Source of the DNA: Paenibacillus mesophilus
Lineage (GTDB): Bacteria > Bacillota > Bacilli > Paenibacillales > NBRC-103111
Assembly (NCBI RefSeq): GCF_005938385.1
Contig: NZ_VCRA01000020.1
Location: forward strand, 1 to 64,000
Length of the DNA stretch: 64,000 nt
Reading direction: 5' to 3'
The position numbers and the translations under genes were made by a program. Under the pieces are notes generated by a model. It was not told where the DNA came from. It saw only the letters and a list, made by a program, of their open reading frames with translations, and did not search any database. Position 1 is the stretch's first letter. Every line of letters starts with the position of its first letter. Shown here one piece after another: positions 33,146-42,130 of this stretch.

Positions 33146-34030
33146 TCAGGTACCGTTTGCGCGGCTATCGTAGCTGGTAAATTTGTAATCGATTAGCGTC
33201 GTTTCCCGTTTTTGCCCGCCGTCCGCATTATAGATCATTTCCGTCTCGATCTGCATTTTTTGCGGAAGTCTGCTGACCCGGTCCACCCATATCCGGTATA
33301 CGGAATTCGCCTGCAGGGAGCCGTTCGCTTCATCGATGAGCCGCCTTGTCTTCTGCACGTTTTGGTCCAGCTCGCCCTTCATTCGGGCCGCTTCGCGCTC
33401 CGACAACCCGTGCTTCGTCCGCAGATCGGCCAGCTTCTTATCCGTGTCGAGCACGCCGGCTTGCCGGGCCAGCTGCTTTCTGACCGCATCGGTCGTCTCC
33501 GCGGCGTCCGGCGTAACCGTCAGCACGGTCAACCGGCTCTCCGTTTCGTCCCTCGCGCTCTCCACCCGCTTCTTCATCGCATTCAGCTGCTCCAGCTTAT
33601 ACAACGGGCTCCACGGCAGCAGCAGATTGGCGCTCTCCTCCGAACCCGACTCCGCCAATACCCACTCATTTTCTTTGCGGTTGAATACGACTTGATTCGC
33701 CTCCCGGTCCGCTTTCGCCGATCCGAGCGCTTCCGAGCCGCCCCCCCCGTACCGGTCGAACGCCATGGACAGCCGGTTATGTCCGGTCACTACTCCTTGA
33801 AACGCGCCCCCCGTCTGCATCGGCAAGCCGCCGACCGAAACGTTGGTCGTCCCTTCGAATCTGAAATTGTCGGTCCCGGATAACCCGGATATGGTCTGCT
33901 TCAGCAATTCGTCCGGATCGGATTGTATTCCCGTGAGCGAGCAGGACGTGATCAGCACGATACCCGCCGCGCAGGCGATCAGGGCGAACGCGAATCGCCG
34001 AAACCGGTTCCGATTTCGTTTCTTAAGCAT
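33146..34030 (-). CDS. lipoprotein of unknown function
   Basis: 294 residues. A basic, hydrophobic N-terminus ends in LITSCSL (lipidation at that Cys). The mature part recalls LolA/LppX-like lipoproteins (LLKQTISGLSGTDNFRFEGTTNVS, VVTGHNRLSMAFDRYGGG) with a long charged, partly coiled-coil middle (KKLADLRTKHGLSEREAARMK). Probably membrane-anchored outside the cell. ATG at 34030 with AGGAGGG just upstream. Alone between the TVP38 unit and the GGDEF gene. Confidence 0.8.
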   Translation of the reverse strand: MLKKRNRNRFRRFAFALIACAAGIVLITSCSLTGIQSDPDELLKQTISGLSGTDNFRFEGTTNVSVGGLPMQTGGAFQGVVTGHNRLSMAFDRYGGGGSEALGSAKADREANQVVFNRKENEWVLAESGSEESANLLLPWSPLYKLEQLNAMKKRVESARDETESRLTVLTVTPDAAETTDAVRKQLARQAGVLDTDKKLADLRTKHGLSEREAARMKGELDQNVQKTRRLIDEANGSLQANSVYRIWVDRVSRLPQKMQIETEMIYNADGGQKRETTLIDYKFTSYDSRANGT

Positions 34031-34121
34031 GAAATCCCTCCTGAATAACGATGCTGAGCGTTTACCGTTCAGCATTAGCGTTTCCCCGGAATGGATTGTT
34101 ATGCGTTTCCTTGCCGTCCGC

Positions 34122-36017
34122 TTACCCGATGCAAATGCGGTTTTTGCCGGAATGCTTCGCCTTGTACAGCGCCATGTCGGCCCGGTAGAACAGCGATTCC
34201 ACACTGACTTTCTCGTCTTCCCGGTTCCAGTCCGACACTCCGCACGATACCGACACTTTCGGCGACGTTTCCGCGAGTACCCGCCGTCTTATCCGTTCGG
34301 CCACATGCATCGCCTGCTCCTTTGTCGCCTGCGACAAGTAGACGGCAAGCTCCTCCCCGCCCCAGCGCGAGGCGATGTCGCCTTCACGGATACAAGAGCG
34401 GATAATTGCGCTGACCTGGATAAGCACGCGATCCCCGATCTGGTGGCCGTGAGTGTCGTTCACTTTCTTGAAGTCGTCGATATCGACTACGACAAGCGAG
34501 CCGCAATAATCCTTTTTCTGGAACAAACCGATCTGATCGTCCAAATAATGCCGCGCGAACAATCCGGTCAGCCGGTCGGTCTGAACCATCTTGCGAACTT
34601 CCGCGTGAAGGCTGGCGTTCGAAACGGCAAGGCCGATATGGCCGGACAGCGTCTGCAGCAGCTTGTAATTGTCGTAGGAGAAGTAGTGGGCCCTGCGGTG
34701 CGTAACGAGAATGACGCCCACCACGCTGCCTTCGACCATAATGGGCGAGGCGAGTAATGAGCGGGAATTCGTGGCGTCCATCCATACCGATCGAATCGTT
34801 CTGTCGGCGTGATAATCCGATATAATGATCGGTTCCTTCGTAGTGACTACGCGCCCGGCGAAGCCATAATCGGTGGCGATGTGCTCGCTGAAGAAGGAAG
34901 CCGGCTCGCTCGCGCGCACGATCAGCTCGGAATTGGCTTTGTCCAGCTCCAGAATGCAAGAAAACTCCGCATCGAAAATATGGCGCAGTTCCGTGGAAGC
35001 GAAATGAAATATATCTTGCAGCTTCAGGCTTTGATTCAAGCGCTGCGTAATTTCGTTAATTAGACGAAGCTCGCTTACGAGTCGGTTCGATTGCTCGTAC
35101 AGTCTGGCATTCTCGAAGGCGCTGCCCGCCGTGTCGGCCAGCATCGTGATGCCGTATATCGTCTCCGCATCCGGTTGTATTCCGTCCGTGATCGCAAGAC
35201 GGAGCACTCCGTATACGCCCTGATTTCCCCGCAAAGGAAAAACGGCTTCATCCGGCTTCCCCTCGCCGTCGATCCCGACGACCAACCGTCCTTCGGTAAA
35301 GGCGAGCAAACGGCTGTCGCCGTCCAATTGCCGGAACAGCAGCGGCTTCACGGAGGCAATCGAGCAGTATTGGTCATGCGACAAATAAATTTCGAATGTT
35401 CGTCCGGACAACAGCTGCTCCAGTATGGAGATCAGCTCCGTCAACACTTGGTCGACATCGTTGTGCTTATGGATCTGCATCGCCATCTCGTACAGCGCTT
35501 CTTTGCCGGAGGCTTTCCTCTCCAGCTCGTCATAACGGGTGTGCAGGGCGCGGCTGCGACCTTCGGCGATCTCTTTCTCCATATAGGCTGCGAAGGCGAT
35601 CCCGACGAGCTGCATGCTGTCGGCCAGTACCGTTTCCGGGGTACCGTCGCCGGCAATGCGGACCAAATAAGCGATAAGTGTGTTGTCTTCGGAGAATATG
35701 GGGAGTGATGCCAATACGTACGGATGGGCTTCAAGGCTTGAGGGCGGCCAATCCAGCGCGGCCGTCCGGTACGACCGGTCGCGTGTGCATGCGGTGAAAG
35801 CGGTTATAAACGGTTCTGAGAGAAACGATTCGGCGGTTACGGGATGCGCGGCGGCCTCCGGGCTGAACGGGTGGTGAATCATATAACGGCCGTCAGAATC
35901 GAAAAGCGCGTAAACATCCGAACGTCCGGGCATACGCTTCTCCAACTCGGCCGCAAACGTGCGGAAAGCATCCGACACTCCGGCTGCGAGTCGGTCCTGA
36001 TGTGGCATTTCTCCCAT
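34122..36017 (-). CDS. GAF-GGDEF diguanylate cyclase (YtrP position)
   Basis: 631 residues. An N-terminal sensor-like region and at least two GAF-like domains (about 175-320 and 325-460; FGFAGR-type VATDYGFAGRVVTT) precede a C-terminal GGDEF domain. The active loop is RWGGEEL (GG 553-554, Glu at the metal position), and an I-site R-E-G-D lies five residues upstream, as in feedback-inhibited enzymes. So it probably makes c-di-GMP. In B. subtilis the same place next to rpsD holds ytrP, a GAF plus degenerate GGDEF protein. AAGGGG precedes the ATG. Confidence 0.9.
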   Translation of the reverse strand: MGEMPHQDRLAAGVSDAFRTFAAELEKRMPGRSDVYALFDSDGRYMIHHPFSPEAAAHPVTAESFLSEPFITAFTACTRDRSYRTAALDWPPSSLEAHPYVLASLPIFSEDNTLIAYLVRIAGDGTPETVLADSMQLVGIAFAAYMEKEIAEGRSRALHTRYDELERKASGKEALYEMAMQIHKHNDVDQVLTELISILEQLLSGRTFEIYLSHDQYCSIASVKPLLFRQLDGDSRLLAFTEGRLVVGIDGEGKPDEAVFPLRGNQGVYGVLRLAITDGIQPDAETIYGITMLADTAGSAFENARLYEQSNRLVSELRLINEITQRLNQSLKLQDIFHFASTELRHIFDAEFSCILELDKANSELIVRASEPASFFSEHIATDYGFAGRVVTTKEPIIISDYHADRTIRSVWMDATNSRSLLASPIMVEGSVVGVILVTHRRAHYFSYDNYKLLQTLSGHIGLAVSNASLHAEVRKMVQTDRLTGLFARHYLDDQIGLFQKKDYCGSLVVVDIDDFKKVNDTHGHQIGDRVLIQVSAIIRSCIREGDIASRWGGEELAVYLSQATKEQAMHVAERIRRRVLAETSPKVSVSCGVSDWNREDEKVSVESLFYRADMALYKAKHSGKNRICIG

Positions 36018-36151
36018 AGCAAACCCCTTTAGTGAAACGTCAATACTCCTATCATACTAGATTGGCAATGCTTACGCATTAAAAATTAAATCAAGATTTG
36101 CTAAAGCCGGACGGACTTAGCTGCTATTGCTGCTTATAGTCCTTCTCATGC

Positions 36152-36179
36152 TTGACATTGCCTATAGTCTTCTTATAAA
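36152..36179 (+). promoter_or_regulatory. promoter of rpsD
   Basis: TTGACA, 16 bases, TATAAA, some 215 bases before the rpsD start. Confidence 0.75.
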
Positions 36180-36186
36180 ATAAGTA

Positions 36187-36385
36187 GTCGAGTGGAACAA
36201 GGTGTTTGTTTAATTGGCGACGCACGATGCGACCCTCACGGTATGCGTTACCGACGGACCAGCGGCTGAACTGTCTGTCGGGAAACGAACGGCAATCGCC
36301 CGTTTCGCAACGTCTACCGCGTCGGAACGTCTCCCCTATTCCGCCGCCTACTTGAGCAACGAAACACTATCGGATAAAGGAGCAA
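36187..36385 (+). promoter_or_regulatory. structured rpsD leader, candidate S4 autoregulatory RNA
   Basis: About 200 bases between the promoter and AAAGGAG of rpsD, with several self-complementary segments (for example GGACCAGCGGCTGAACTGTC..., GGGAAACGAACGGC...GCCCGTTTCGC). In B. subtilis S4 represses its own mRNA by binding the leader. Structure here is inferred by eye, not computed. Confidence 0.5.
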
Positions 36386-36392
36386 CTTATAC

Positions 36393-36992
36393 ATGGCACG
36401 CTACACAGGTCCCAAATTCAAATTGAGCCGCCGCCTCGGCGTTTCGCTGAGCGGAACGGGCAAAGAATTGAAACGCGCATTTCCTCCAGGACAACACGGT
36501 CCGGGTCAACGCAAGAAGCTGAGCGGCTACGGCATCCAGCTGCAAGAAAAACAAAAGCTCCGCCACATGTACGGCTTGGGCGAGAAGCAATTCCGCAATC
36601 TGTTCGACAAAGCGTCCAACATGCAAGGGATTTCCGGCGAAAACTTCATGGTCCTGCTCGAAAGCCGTCTGGACAACCTCGTATACCGTCTCGGCTTGGC
36701 TAACTCCCGCGCCGGCGCCCGTCAGCTCGTCGCTCATGGCCATGTAACGGTAAACGGTAAAAAAGTAGACATCCCTTCTTACACGGTAAGCACGGGCGAC
36801 GTGATCGGCCTGCGCGAAAGAAGCCGCGGACTTTCTTCCATCAAGGAAGCATTGGCTAACCGCAACTTCCTGCCGAACTACCTCGAGTTCGCCGATTCGT
36901 CGATGGAAGGCAAGTATATCCGTCTGCCGGAGCGCTCCGAGCTTCCGCAAGAAATCGACGAAAAGCAAATCGTCGAGTTTTACAGCCGTTAA
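36393..36992 (+). CDS. rpsD: 30S ribosomal protein S4
   Basis: 199 residues. MARYTGPKFKLSRRLGVSLSG start, KKLSGYGIQLQEKQKLRHMYGLGEKQFRNLF and the S4 RNA-binding domain (LLESRLDNLVYRLGLANSRAGARQLVAHGHVTVNGKKVDIPSY). S4 nucleates 30S assembly and binds 16S rRNA. The lack of N-terminal Cys pairs fits the zinc-free (C-) form. AAAGGAG site, own promoter and terminator. Confidence 0.98.
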   Translation: MARYTGPKFKLSRRLGVSLSGTGKELKRAFPPGQHGPGQRKKLSGYGIQLQEKQKLRHMYGLGEKQFRNLFDKASNMQGISGENFMVLLESRLDNLVYRLGLANSRAGARQLVAHGHVTVNGKKVDIPSYTVSTGDVIGLRERSRGLSSIKEALANRNFLPNYLEFADSSMEGKYIRLPERSELPQEIDEKQIVEFYSR

Positions 36993-36996
36993 TGAT

Positions 36997-37034
36997 CAAT
37001 CCCCCGAGCGATTCGCTTGGGGGATTTTTTGTTT
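36997..37034 (+). terminator. rpsD terminator
   Basis: AATCCCCCGAGCG-ATT-CGCTTGGGGGATT then TTTTGTTTT. Confidence 0.92.
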
Positions 37035-37054
37035 TGCTCAGGGAACTGAGGGTT

Positions 37055-37133
37055 CCCCCAGAAGTATTAACAATAGCATTGATCGATGCAAATTCTATGA
37101 TTTAGCTGCCAAGGGAACCTTCACTTCTGGGGG
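37055..37133. repeat. palindromic repeat family B, divergent copy 2
   Basis: CCCCCAGAAGT ... ACTTCTGGGGG, 79 bases, with an inner GGGTTCCC/GGGAACC pair. The right arm contains the tyrS stop codon and its last four codons (Ile-Pro-Gln-Lys). Confidence 0.7.
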
Positions 37134-38386
37134 ATTAACTTAATTTTGGCGAATTTGCGTTTTCCGACTTGGATCACATCTCCGTCGGCAACCGGAATCT
37201 CGGCATTCGGATCGGAGACTTTCGCTTCGTTATGCTTCACCGCGCCCTGAGCGACGCTTCGTTTCGCTGCCCCGTTCGATTCCTGCAAGCCGAGGGCGAC
37301 GAGCAGCCGAACAATGCGGATCGAACCGTTATCGAGCTCGGCGGCGGATAGCCGTACTTCCTCGATCTCATCCGGCAGCGCCTTTTGCTGGAACACCGTG
37401 ACGAAGTGGCGCTCCGCTTCTTCGGCAGCCGCCTCCCCATGGTACATGCGCACGAATGTGAAGGCGAGCTTCATCTTGGCGTCACGCGGATGCAAGCTTC
37501 CGCCGGCCAGCTCGGCTTTCAGCTCCGCCAGCTCTTCTCCGGTCAAATCGGTCGCCAGCTCGTAATATTTGACCATCAGCTCGTCCGGCACGGACATCGC
37601 TTTCCCGTAAATCTCGTTCGGCTGCTCGTCGATGCCGATATAATTGCCGAGGCTTTTGCTCATTTTCTGTACGCCGTCAAGCCCTTCGATCAGCGGGAGA
37701 ATAATTGCCGACTGCTGTCGCTTGCCGTACTCCTTCTGCAGCGTCCGCCCCATCAGCACATTGAATTTCTGATCCGTTCCGCCGAGCTCGACGTCGCTCT
37801 CCAGCTCGACCGAGTCGTAGCCTTGCATGAGCGGGTAAAAAAATTCGTGAACGCCGATCGGCTGCCCTCCCGTGTACCGCTTCGTAAAATCGTCGCGCTC
37901 CAATATGCGGGCAACGGTCACTTTGGCCGACAACTGGACGACATCGGCGAAGTTCAGCTTGTTCAGCCACGCGGAATTGTAGTAAACGGTCGTCCGCCCC
38001 GGCAGCAACAGCTTGTAGATTTGTTTCTGATACGTCTCGGCGTTCCGCTTCACATCTTCTTCCGAAAGCTGCTTGCGCGTCTCCGATTTGCCAGTAGGGT
38101 CGCCGATCCGCCCGGTAAAGTCGCCGATGATCAGCTGCACTTCGTGCCCGAGATCCTGGAATTGCCGCAGCTTGCGCAGCACGACCGTATGACCTACATG
38201 GAGATCCGGCGCGGACGGGTCCATTCCGAGCTTCACTTTGAGTGGAATGCCCGTTAGCAGCGACCGTGCGATGCTTTCCTTCAAGTCTTCCTCCGGCACG
38301 ATTTCCACGACGCCGCGGCGAATCGTATCCAGCTGGCGCTCCGCCTCCCTTTTCTGCTGCTCTGTCAATTGTTCCCATGCTTCCAT
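37121..38386 (-). CDS. tyrS: tyrosyl-tRNA synthetase (TyrZ-type)
   Basis: 421 residues, class I synthetase that charges tRNA-Tyr. HVGH (63-66) and KMSKS (241-245) are in place, with GDFTGRIGDPTGKSETR and GGTDQKFNVLMGR typical of the TyrZ branch rather than B. subtilis TyrS. The C-terminal S4-like domain (GAVKHNEAKVSDPNAEIPVADGDVIQVGKRKFAKIKL) is present. Regulated by an upstream T-box. ATG at 38386 has GGAGG nine bases before. The last residues IPQK and the stop lie inside a family B repeat. Confidence 0.96.
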   Translation of the reverse strand: MEAWEQLTEQQKREAERQLDTIRRGVVEIVPEEDLKESIARSLLTGIPLKVKLGMDPSAPDLHVGHTVVLRKLRQFQDLGHEVQLIIGDFTGRIGDPTGKSETRKQLSEEDVKRNAETYQKQIYKLLLPGRTTVYYNSAWLNKLNFADVVQLSAKVTVARILERDDFTKRYTGGQPIGVHEFFYPLMQGYDSVELESDVELGGTDQKFNVLMGRTLQKEYGKRQQSAIILPLIEGLDGVQKMSKSLGNYIGIDEQPNEIYGKAMSVPDELMVKYYELATDLTGEELAELKAELAGGSLHPRDAKMKLAFTFVRMYHGEAAAEEAERHFVTVFQQKALPDEIEEVRLSAAELDNGSIRIVRLLVALGLQESNGAAKRSVAQGAVKHNEAKVSDPNAEIPVADGDVIQVGKRKFAKIKLIPQK

Positions 38387-38410
38387 TGTAGTCAACCTCC
38401 CCAAGTAATA

Positions 38411-38452
38411 CCCCCAAAAGTAAAGCCTGCGCCGAATTACTTTCGGGGGAGC
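38411..38452. repeat. palindromic repeat family B, copy 3
   Basis: CCCCCAAAAGTAAAGCC...GAATTACTTTCGGGGGAGC, 42 bases. It lies in the tyrS leader between the T-box terminator and the ribosome site. Confidence 0.8.
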
Positions 38453-38468
38453 ATTCAAACACAAATAG

Positions 38469-38780
38469 CCCTCCCGTCCACAAAGGGACGGGAAGGCTTA
38501 GACCCGCGGTACCACCCTGATTATTTCAATCCGCGCTCCCGCAAATCATTGCGGCGAACTAAATTGAAATCACTCGGCATAATAACGGGATTTCCCGGCG
38601 AAAACTTGGCGCAGCAAACGCGCTTCCCTTTCCGCGGCTCCGGACCGTACTTCGGCAGGACGGCGCATCCCGGCTCGCAGCGAACGCCGGTTCTCTGTAA
38701 TGCTTACTCCACCCGCTTACTAGCTCCCCGCCGTGCGGCGGCAGAGCAATCCATCTCAGCTTTGACCGTTTTCAATTATT
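38469..38780 (-). promoter_or_regulatory. T-box leader of tyrS
   Basis: On the minus strand GGGTGGTACCGCGGG (T-box core, 38503-38517) is followed by a terminator stem CCCGTCCC-TTTGTG-GACGGGAGGGC (38469-38493). Upstream, AGAGAACCGGCGTT and GAAGTACGG (a UAC codon at 38649-38647) fit stem I with a Tyr specifier. Uncharged tRNA-Tyr would open the terminator and allow tyrS expression. Confidence 0.85.
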
Positions 38781-38786
38781 TCATCA

Positions 38787-38816
38787 GTTATATCATAAAG
38801 ACGGCGAGAAAGTCAA
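38787..38816 (-). promoter_or_regulatory. tyrS promoter
   Basis: TTGACT, 18 bases, TATAAC on the minus strand, just ahead of the T-box leader. It faces the PBP promoter and their -35 regions overlap. Confidence 0.75.
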
Positions 38817-38838
38817 ACCATTAATTATGTGGTATAAT
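38811..38838 (+). promoter_or_regulatory. promoter of the class A PBP gene
   Basis: Perfect TATAAT at 38833-38838. The -35 (AGTCAA region, 38811-38816) is poor and shares bases with the divergent tyrS -35. Confidence 0.55.
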
Positions 38839-38869
38839 AAGCCTGTTGTACCTGAAGGAGGATCGAGGA

Positions 38870-41800
38870 ATGGCCAAGGACTTATCGAATAAACCTACCC
38901 CCGTACCCCGCAGCAAGTGGAGAAAAGCGGGGCGGATCGCCCTGACAACGCTCAAATGGACGTTCGCCGCCTGCGTCATCGCCGGATTTTTGGGAGCCGG
39001 GGCTGCATTCGGCTATGTAAGCGCCCTTGTCAAGGACGACCCGGTTCGTCCGAAAGACGAAATCGTGGAAAAAATTAATGAAAATGCGATTACCGGCTTC
39101 GTCTACTTCAACGACGATATGCCGATCGGCCAGCTGCGATCGGAAGAAGACCGCCGCCCCATCGGCATTCAAGAGCTGCCCGATTTGGTGAAAAATGCTG
39201 TATTGGCCATTGAGGACCACGAATTTTACAGCCACTATGGTGTCAACCTGAGAGCCTTTACCCGCGCCGTTACCCAGAAGCTCACGAACGCCGACGTGCA
39301 GACCGGCGGGAGCACGATTACCCAGCAGGTCGCACGTCGCGTATTTTTGTCACTGGACCGCAACGATAACCGGAAGGCGAAAGAAATCTTTTTGGCGCTT
39401 CGGCTGGAACGGCTGCTGTCCAAAGATCAGATCCTGCTCGCTTATTTAAACAAAATCCCATACGGCAACGGCTCGTCCGGCTACAATCTATACGGGATCA
39501 AAGCGGCTGCCAAGGGCATCTTCAACATCGACGATCTGAATCAGCTCAACGTGGCCCAAGCCGCCTATTTGGCGGGGCTTCCTCAGCTGCCGTCCAAATT
39601 TTCAGCTTTTACGAGTCGCGGAGAAGTGGACGAGAAAGGGTTTGCGAACGCAGTCGAACGGACGAAGCTTGTCCTGAAGCGGATGCTCGAAGAAGGCGTA
39701 TTGACTCAGGCGCAGTACGACGAGGCGCTAGCCTTCGACCTCAGAAGCTCGCTCGCCAAGTCGGAACAAAAGGCTTATAATACATATCCTTACTTGATGC
39801 TGGAAGTGGAACGGCAAACGACCGACATATTGGCGAACCTTGCCAACCCGAATTTGAATAAGGATACGAAACAAGGCCAAGAGAAATATGCGGAGGCGGT
39901 CAAGCAGGCGCACGAGGATTTGCTGCGCAAAGGCTATCACATTTACACGACGATCGATAAAACGCTGTACGATGAAATGCACGTCATATCCGACAATAAG
40001 GACAACTTTACGCCGGACGACAAGGACAAAGGGGTCGAGCAAATCGCCGCGATCGCCCTGGACAACAAGACCGGAGCCATTCTCGGGATGATCGAGGGCC
40101 GCGACTTCTACAAGGAGCAGATGAATCTGGCCACCCAGATGACCCGCCAGCCGGGTTCGACGATGAAGCCGATCGCCGCCTACATTCCCGCCATCGAGAA
40201 AGGCTCGATATCGCCCGCCTCGATCATCGACGACGTACCGGTCGTGCTGAAGGACGGCTCCAAAGGATTTCATCTGCCGGAAAACTGGGACAACGATTTC
40301 CACGGGCTCGTCACGGCCCGCCAAGCATTGAACCAATCGTACAATATTCCGGCCATCAAGCTGTTCCTGAACGTCGTAGGAATTAACAACGCTTGGGACT
40401 TCGCCAAGAAGCTCGGAATCACGACGCTCGAGAAGAGCGACTACAACGCGCAAACCGGCGTTATAGGCGGATTGTCCAAAGGCGTATCGGTCGAAGAATT
40501 GACGAATGCCTACAGCTCGATACCGAATAAGGGCGTTTTTACCGACACGTATTTGATCCGCAAAATTACCGACTCGGACGGCAATATCGTATACGAGCAC
40601 GAGCTGAAGCCGACCGCCGTATTCTCGGAGGAAACGGCCTATCTCATTACCGACATGATGAAAACGGTCGTCAGCTCCGGTACGGCGACGCTCTTGAAGA
40701 AAGATTTCAAATATTACAACAAAGTTCCGATCGCCGGCAAAACGGGCTCCACCCAAAACGACGGCGACGCCTGGTTCGTCGGCTACTCTCCGGATATTAC
40801 GGTCGGCGTATGGGCCGGATACGACCAGCAAAAACATACGTTGAAAAAGACGGGCTGCGACAAAAACGGCGAGCTGGGCTGCGGCACGCAGCGCGCCTTG
40901 AAAATATGGGCCAAAGTGATGAACGCCGTCGTCGAGAAACGCCCCGAGCTGATGCCGACGAAAGAATTTACGAAACCGGCCAGCATTGTCAGCATGTCGG
41001 TATCGGCTTACTCGGGCAAACTGCCGAATGCTCAAACGACGGCCGCCGGCAAAACGGTGACGGACATTTTCAACAAGAAGTTTATACCGACCGAGGAAGA
41101 CCAAGTTTTGATCAAACAGAAGTACATCGCCTACAACGGCAAAGTATACGTGCCGCAGCCGGGCACTCCGCCCGACATGGTCATGGAGAAAACCGTCGTC
41201 AAGCGGGAGAGGCCGATTGCCGATATCATCAAGGAGATCGAGGCGATTTTGCCGCAGCTCCCCGCAAACAACCGGCCTGACATATCGCACTATTATCCGC
41301 TCGACTACGAGAATGACGCAGCCTACGAGGTAGATCCCCGCGCCGACGACGGGCAGCCTCCGAGCCCTCCGGCCGGCGTAACCCTGAAGCGTTCGGGCGA
41401 AAAGACCGAGATCACGTTCCAGGAGGCCGGAAGCGCGGATATAGTCGGATATCGGCTGTACAAATCCGAAACCGGTGTCGGAGGCTTTCAGCGGGTATCC
41501 GGCAAAGTGGTATTGACCGGACACGACCTGTTGTTTACCGATATCGGCAGCGCTCAGCGTACCGTCGGCTATTATGTCACGGCTGTCGACGTCGCCGGCA
41601 AAGAATCGAAGCCAAGCAAGGTCGTATTGTCCGACGGGGGGACCCTCGATATGACTTCCCCGCTGGATGCTCTCGGCGTACCGAACGGCCAAACCGGCAG
41701 CGGCGGTACAGGAACCGGATCGGGAACGGGAACCGGCGGCAATACGGGTAAGCCGGACGACAATAAACCGGGGAGCACTACGGGCAGCAAAACGCCGCCT

Positions 41801-42070
41801 TCCGTACCCAAAAACGTCGCCGTCAAAGCGTCTGGCGCCGGTCTGGAAATTACTTGGTCCGCCAATCCGAGCAACGAAGGCGTCAAACGGTATGAGGTAC
41901 AGTACAGCGACAAGGAACAAGGCACGTACAAGAAGCTGCTGTCGACCGAGACCAACAAATTGAACTACTATGCAATCGTATTCGACGGCTGGTATCGGGT
42001 CGTCGCCGTTAACGACGCCGGCGAATCGAAGCCTTCTCCGTCCGTGCAGTTCAAGAGCAAAGCCCCGTAA
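38870..42070 (+). CDS. class A penicillin-binding protein (PBP1a) with C-terminal fibronectin III modules
   Basis: 1066 residues. One N-terminal membrane helix (about 30-52). The GT51 glycosyltransferase follows: catalytic Glu in AIEDHEFYSHYG (E115) and GGSTITQQVARR (147-158). The transpeptidase has SxxK at S430-TMK, SYN at 490-492 and KTGST at 624-628. Then come two fibronectin-III-like modules (about 830-922 and 975-1064) joined by a Gly/Thr-rich linker (941-970). It polymerises and crosslinks peptidoglycan. AAGGAGG precedes the ATG. In B. subtilis tyrS is followed by acsA, so this gene is an insertion in the block. Confidence 0.95.
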   Translation: MAKDLSNKPTPVPRSKWRKAGRIALTTLKWTFAACVIAGFLGAGAAFGYVSALVKDDPVRPKDEIVEKINENAITGFVYFNDDMPIGQLRSEEDRRPIGIQELPDLVKNAVLAIEDHEFYSHYGVNLRAFTRAVTQKLTNADVQTGGSTITQQVARRVFLSLDRNDNRKAKEIFLALRLERLLSKDQILLAYLNKIPYGNGSSGYNLYGIKAAAKGIFNIDDLNQLNVAQAAYLAGLPQLPSKFSAFTSRGEVDEKGFANAVERTKLVLKRMLEEGVLTQAQYDEALAFDLRSSLAKSEQKAYNTYPYLMLEVERQTTDILANLANPNLNKDTKQGQEKYAEAVKQAHEDLLRKGYHIYTTIDKTLYDEMHVISDNKDNFTPDDKDKGVEQIAAIALDNKTGAILGMIEGRDFYKEQMNLATQMTRQPGSTMKPIAAYIPAIEKGSISPASIIDDVPVVLKDGSKGFHLPENWDNDFHGLVTARQALNQSYNIPAIKLFLNVVGINNAWDFAKKLGITTLEKSDYNAQTGVIGGLSKGVSVEELTNAYSSIPNKGVFTDTYLIRKITDSDGNIVYEHELKPTAVFSEETAYLITDMMKTVVSSGTATLLKKDFKYYNKVPIAGKTGSTQNDGDAWFVGYSPDITVGVWAGYDQQKHTLKKTGCDKNGELGCGTQRALKIWAKVMNAVVEKRPELMPTKEFTKPASIVSMSVSAYSGKLPNAQTTAAGKTVTDIFNKKFIPTEEDQVLIKQKYIAYNGKVYVPQPGTPPDMVMEKTVVKRERPIADIIKEIEAILPQLPANNRPDISHYYPLDYENDAAYEVDPRADDGQPPSPPAGVTLKRSGEKTEITFQEAGSADIVGYRLYKSETGVGGFQRVSGKVVLTGHDLLFTDIGSAQRTVGYYVTAVDVAGKESKPSKVVLSDGGTLDMTSPLDALGVPNGQTGSGGTGTGSGTGTGGNTGKPDDNKPGSTTGSKTPPSVPKNVAVKASGAGLEITWSANPSNEGVKRYEVQYSDKEQGTYKKLLSTETNKLNYYAIVFDGWYRVVAVNDAGESKPSPSVQFKSKAP

Positions 42071-42075
42071 ACGCG

Positions 42076-42118
42076 GAAAAACAGCATCGACCTCCATGGA
42101 GGCCGATGCTGTTTTTGT
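42076..42118 (+). terminator. terminator of the PBP gene
   Basis: AAACAGCATCG-ACCTCCATGGAGGC-CGATGCTGTTT TTGTT, near-perfect stem. Confidence 0.9.
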
Positions 42119-42130
42119 TGGAGTGCCATT

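Noticed and set aside
39728..42097. 789-codon open frame on the minus strand
   Set aside because: Antisense to the PBP gene; no recognisable domain, no ribosome site. Typical shadow in GC-rich DNA.
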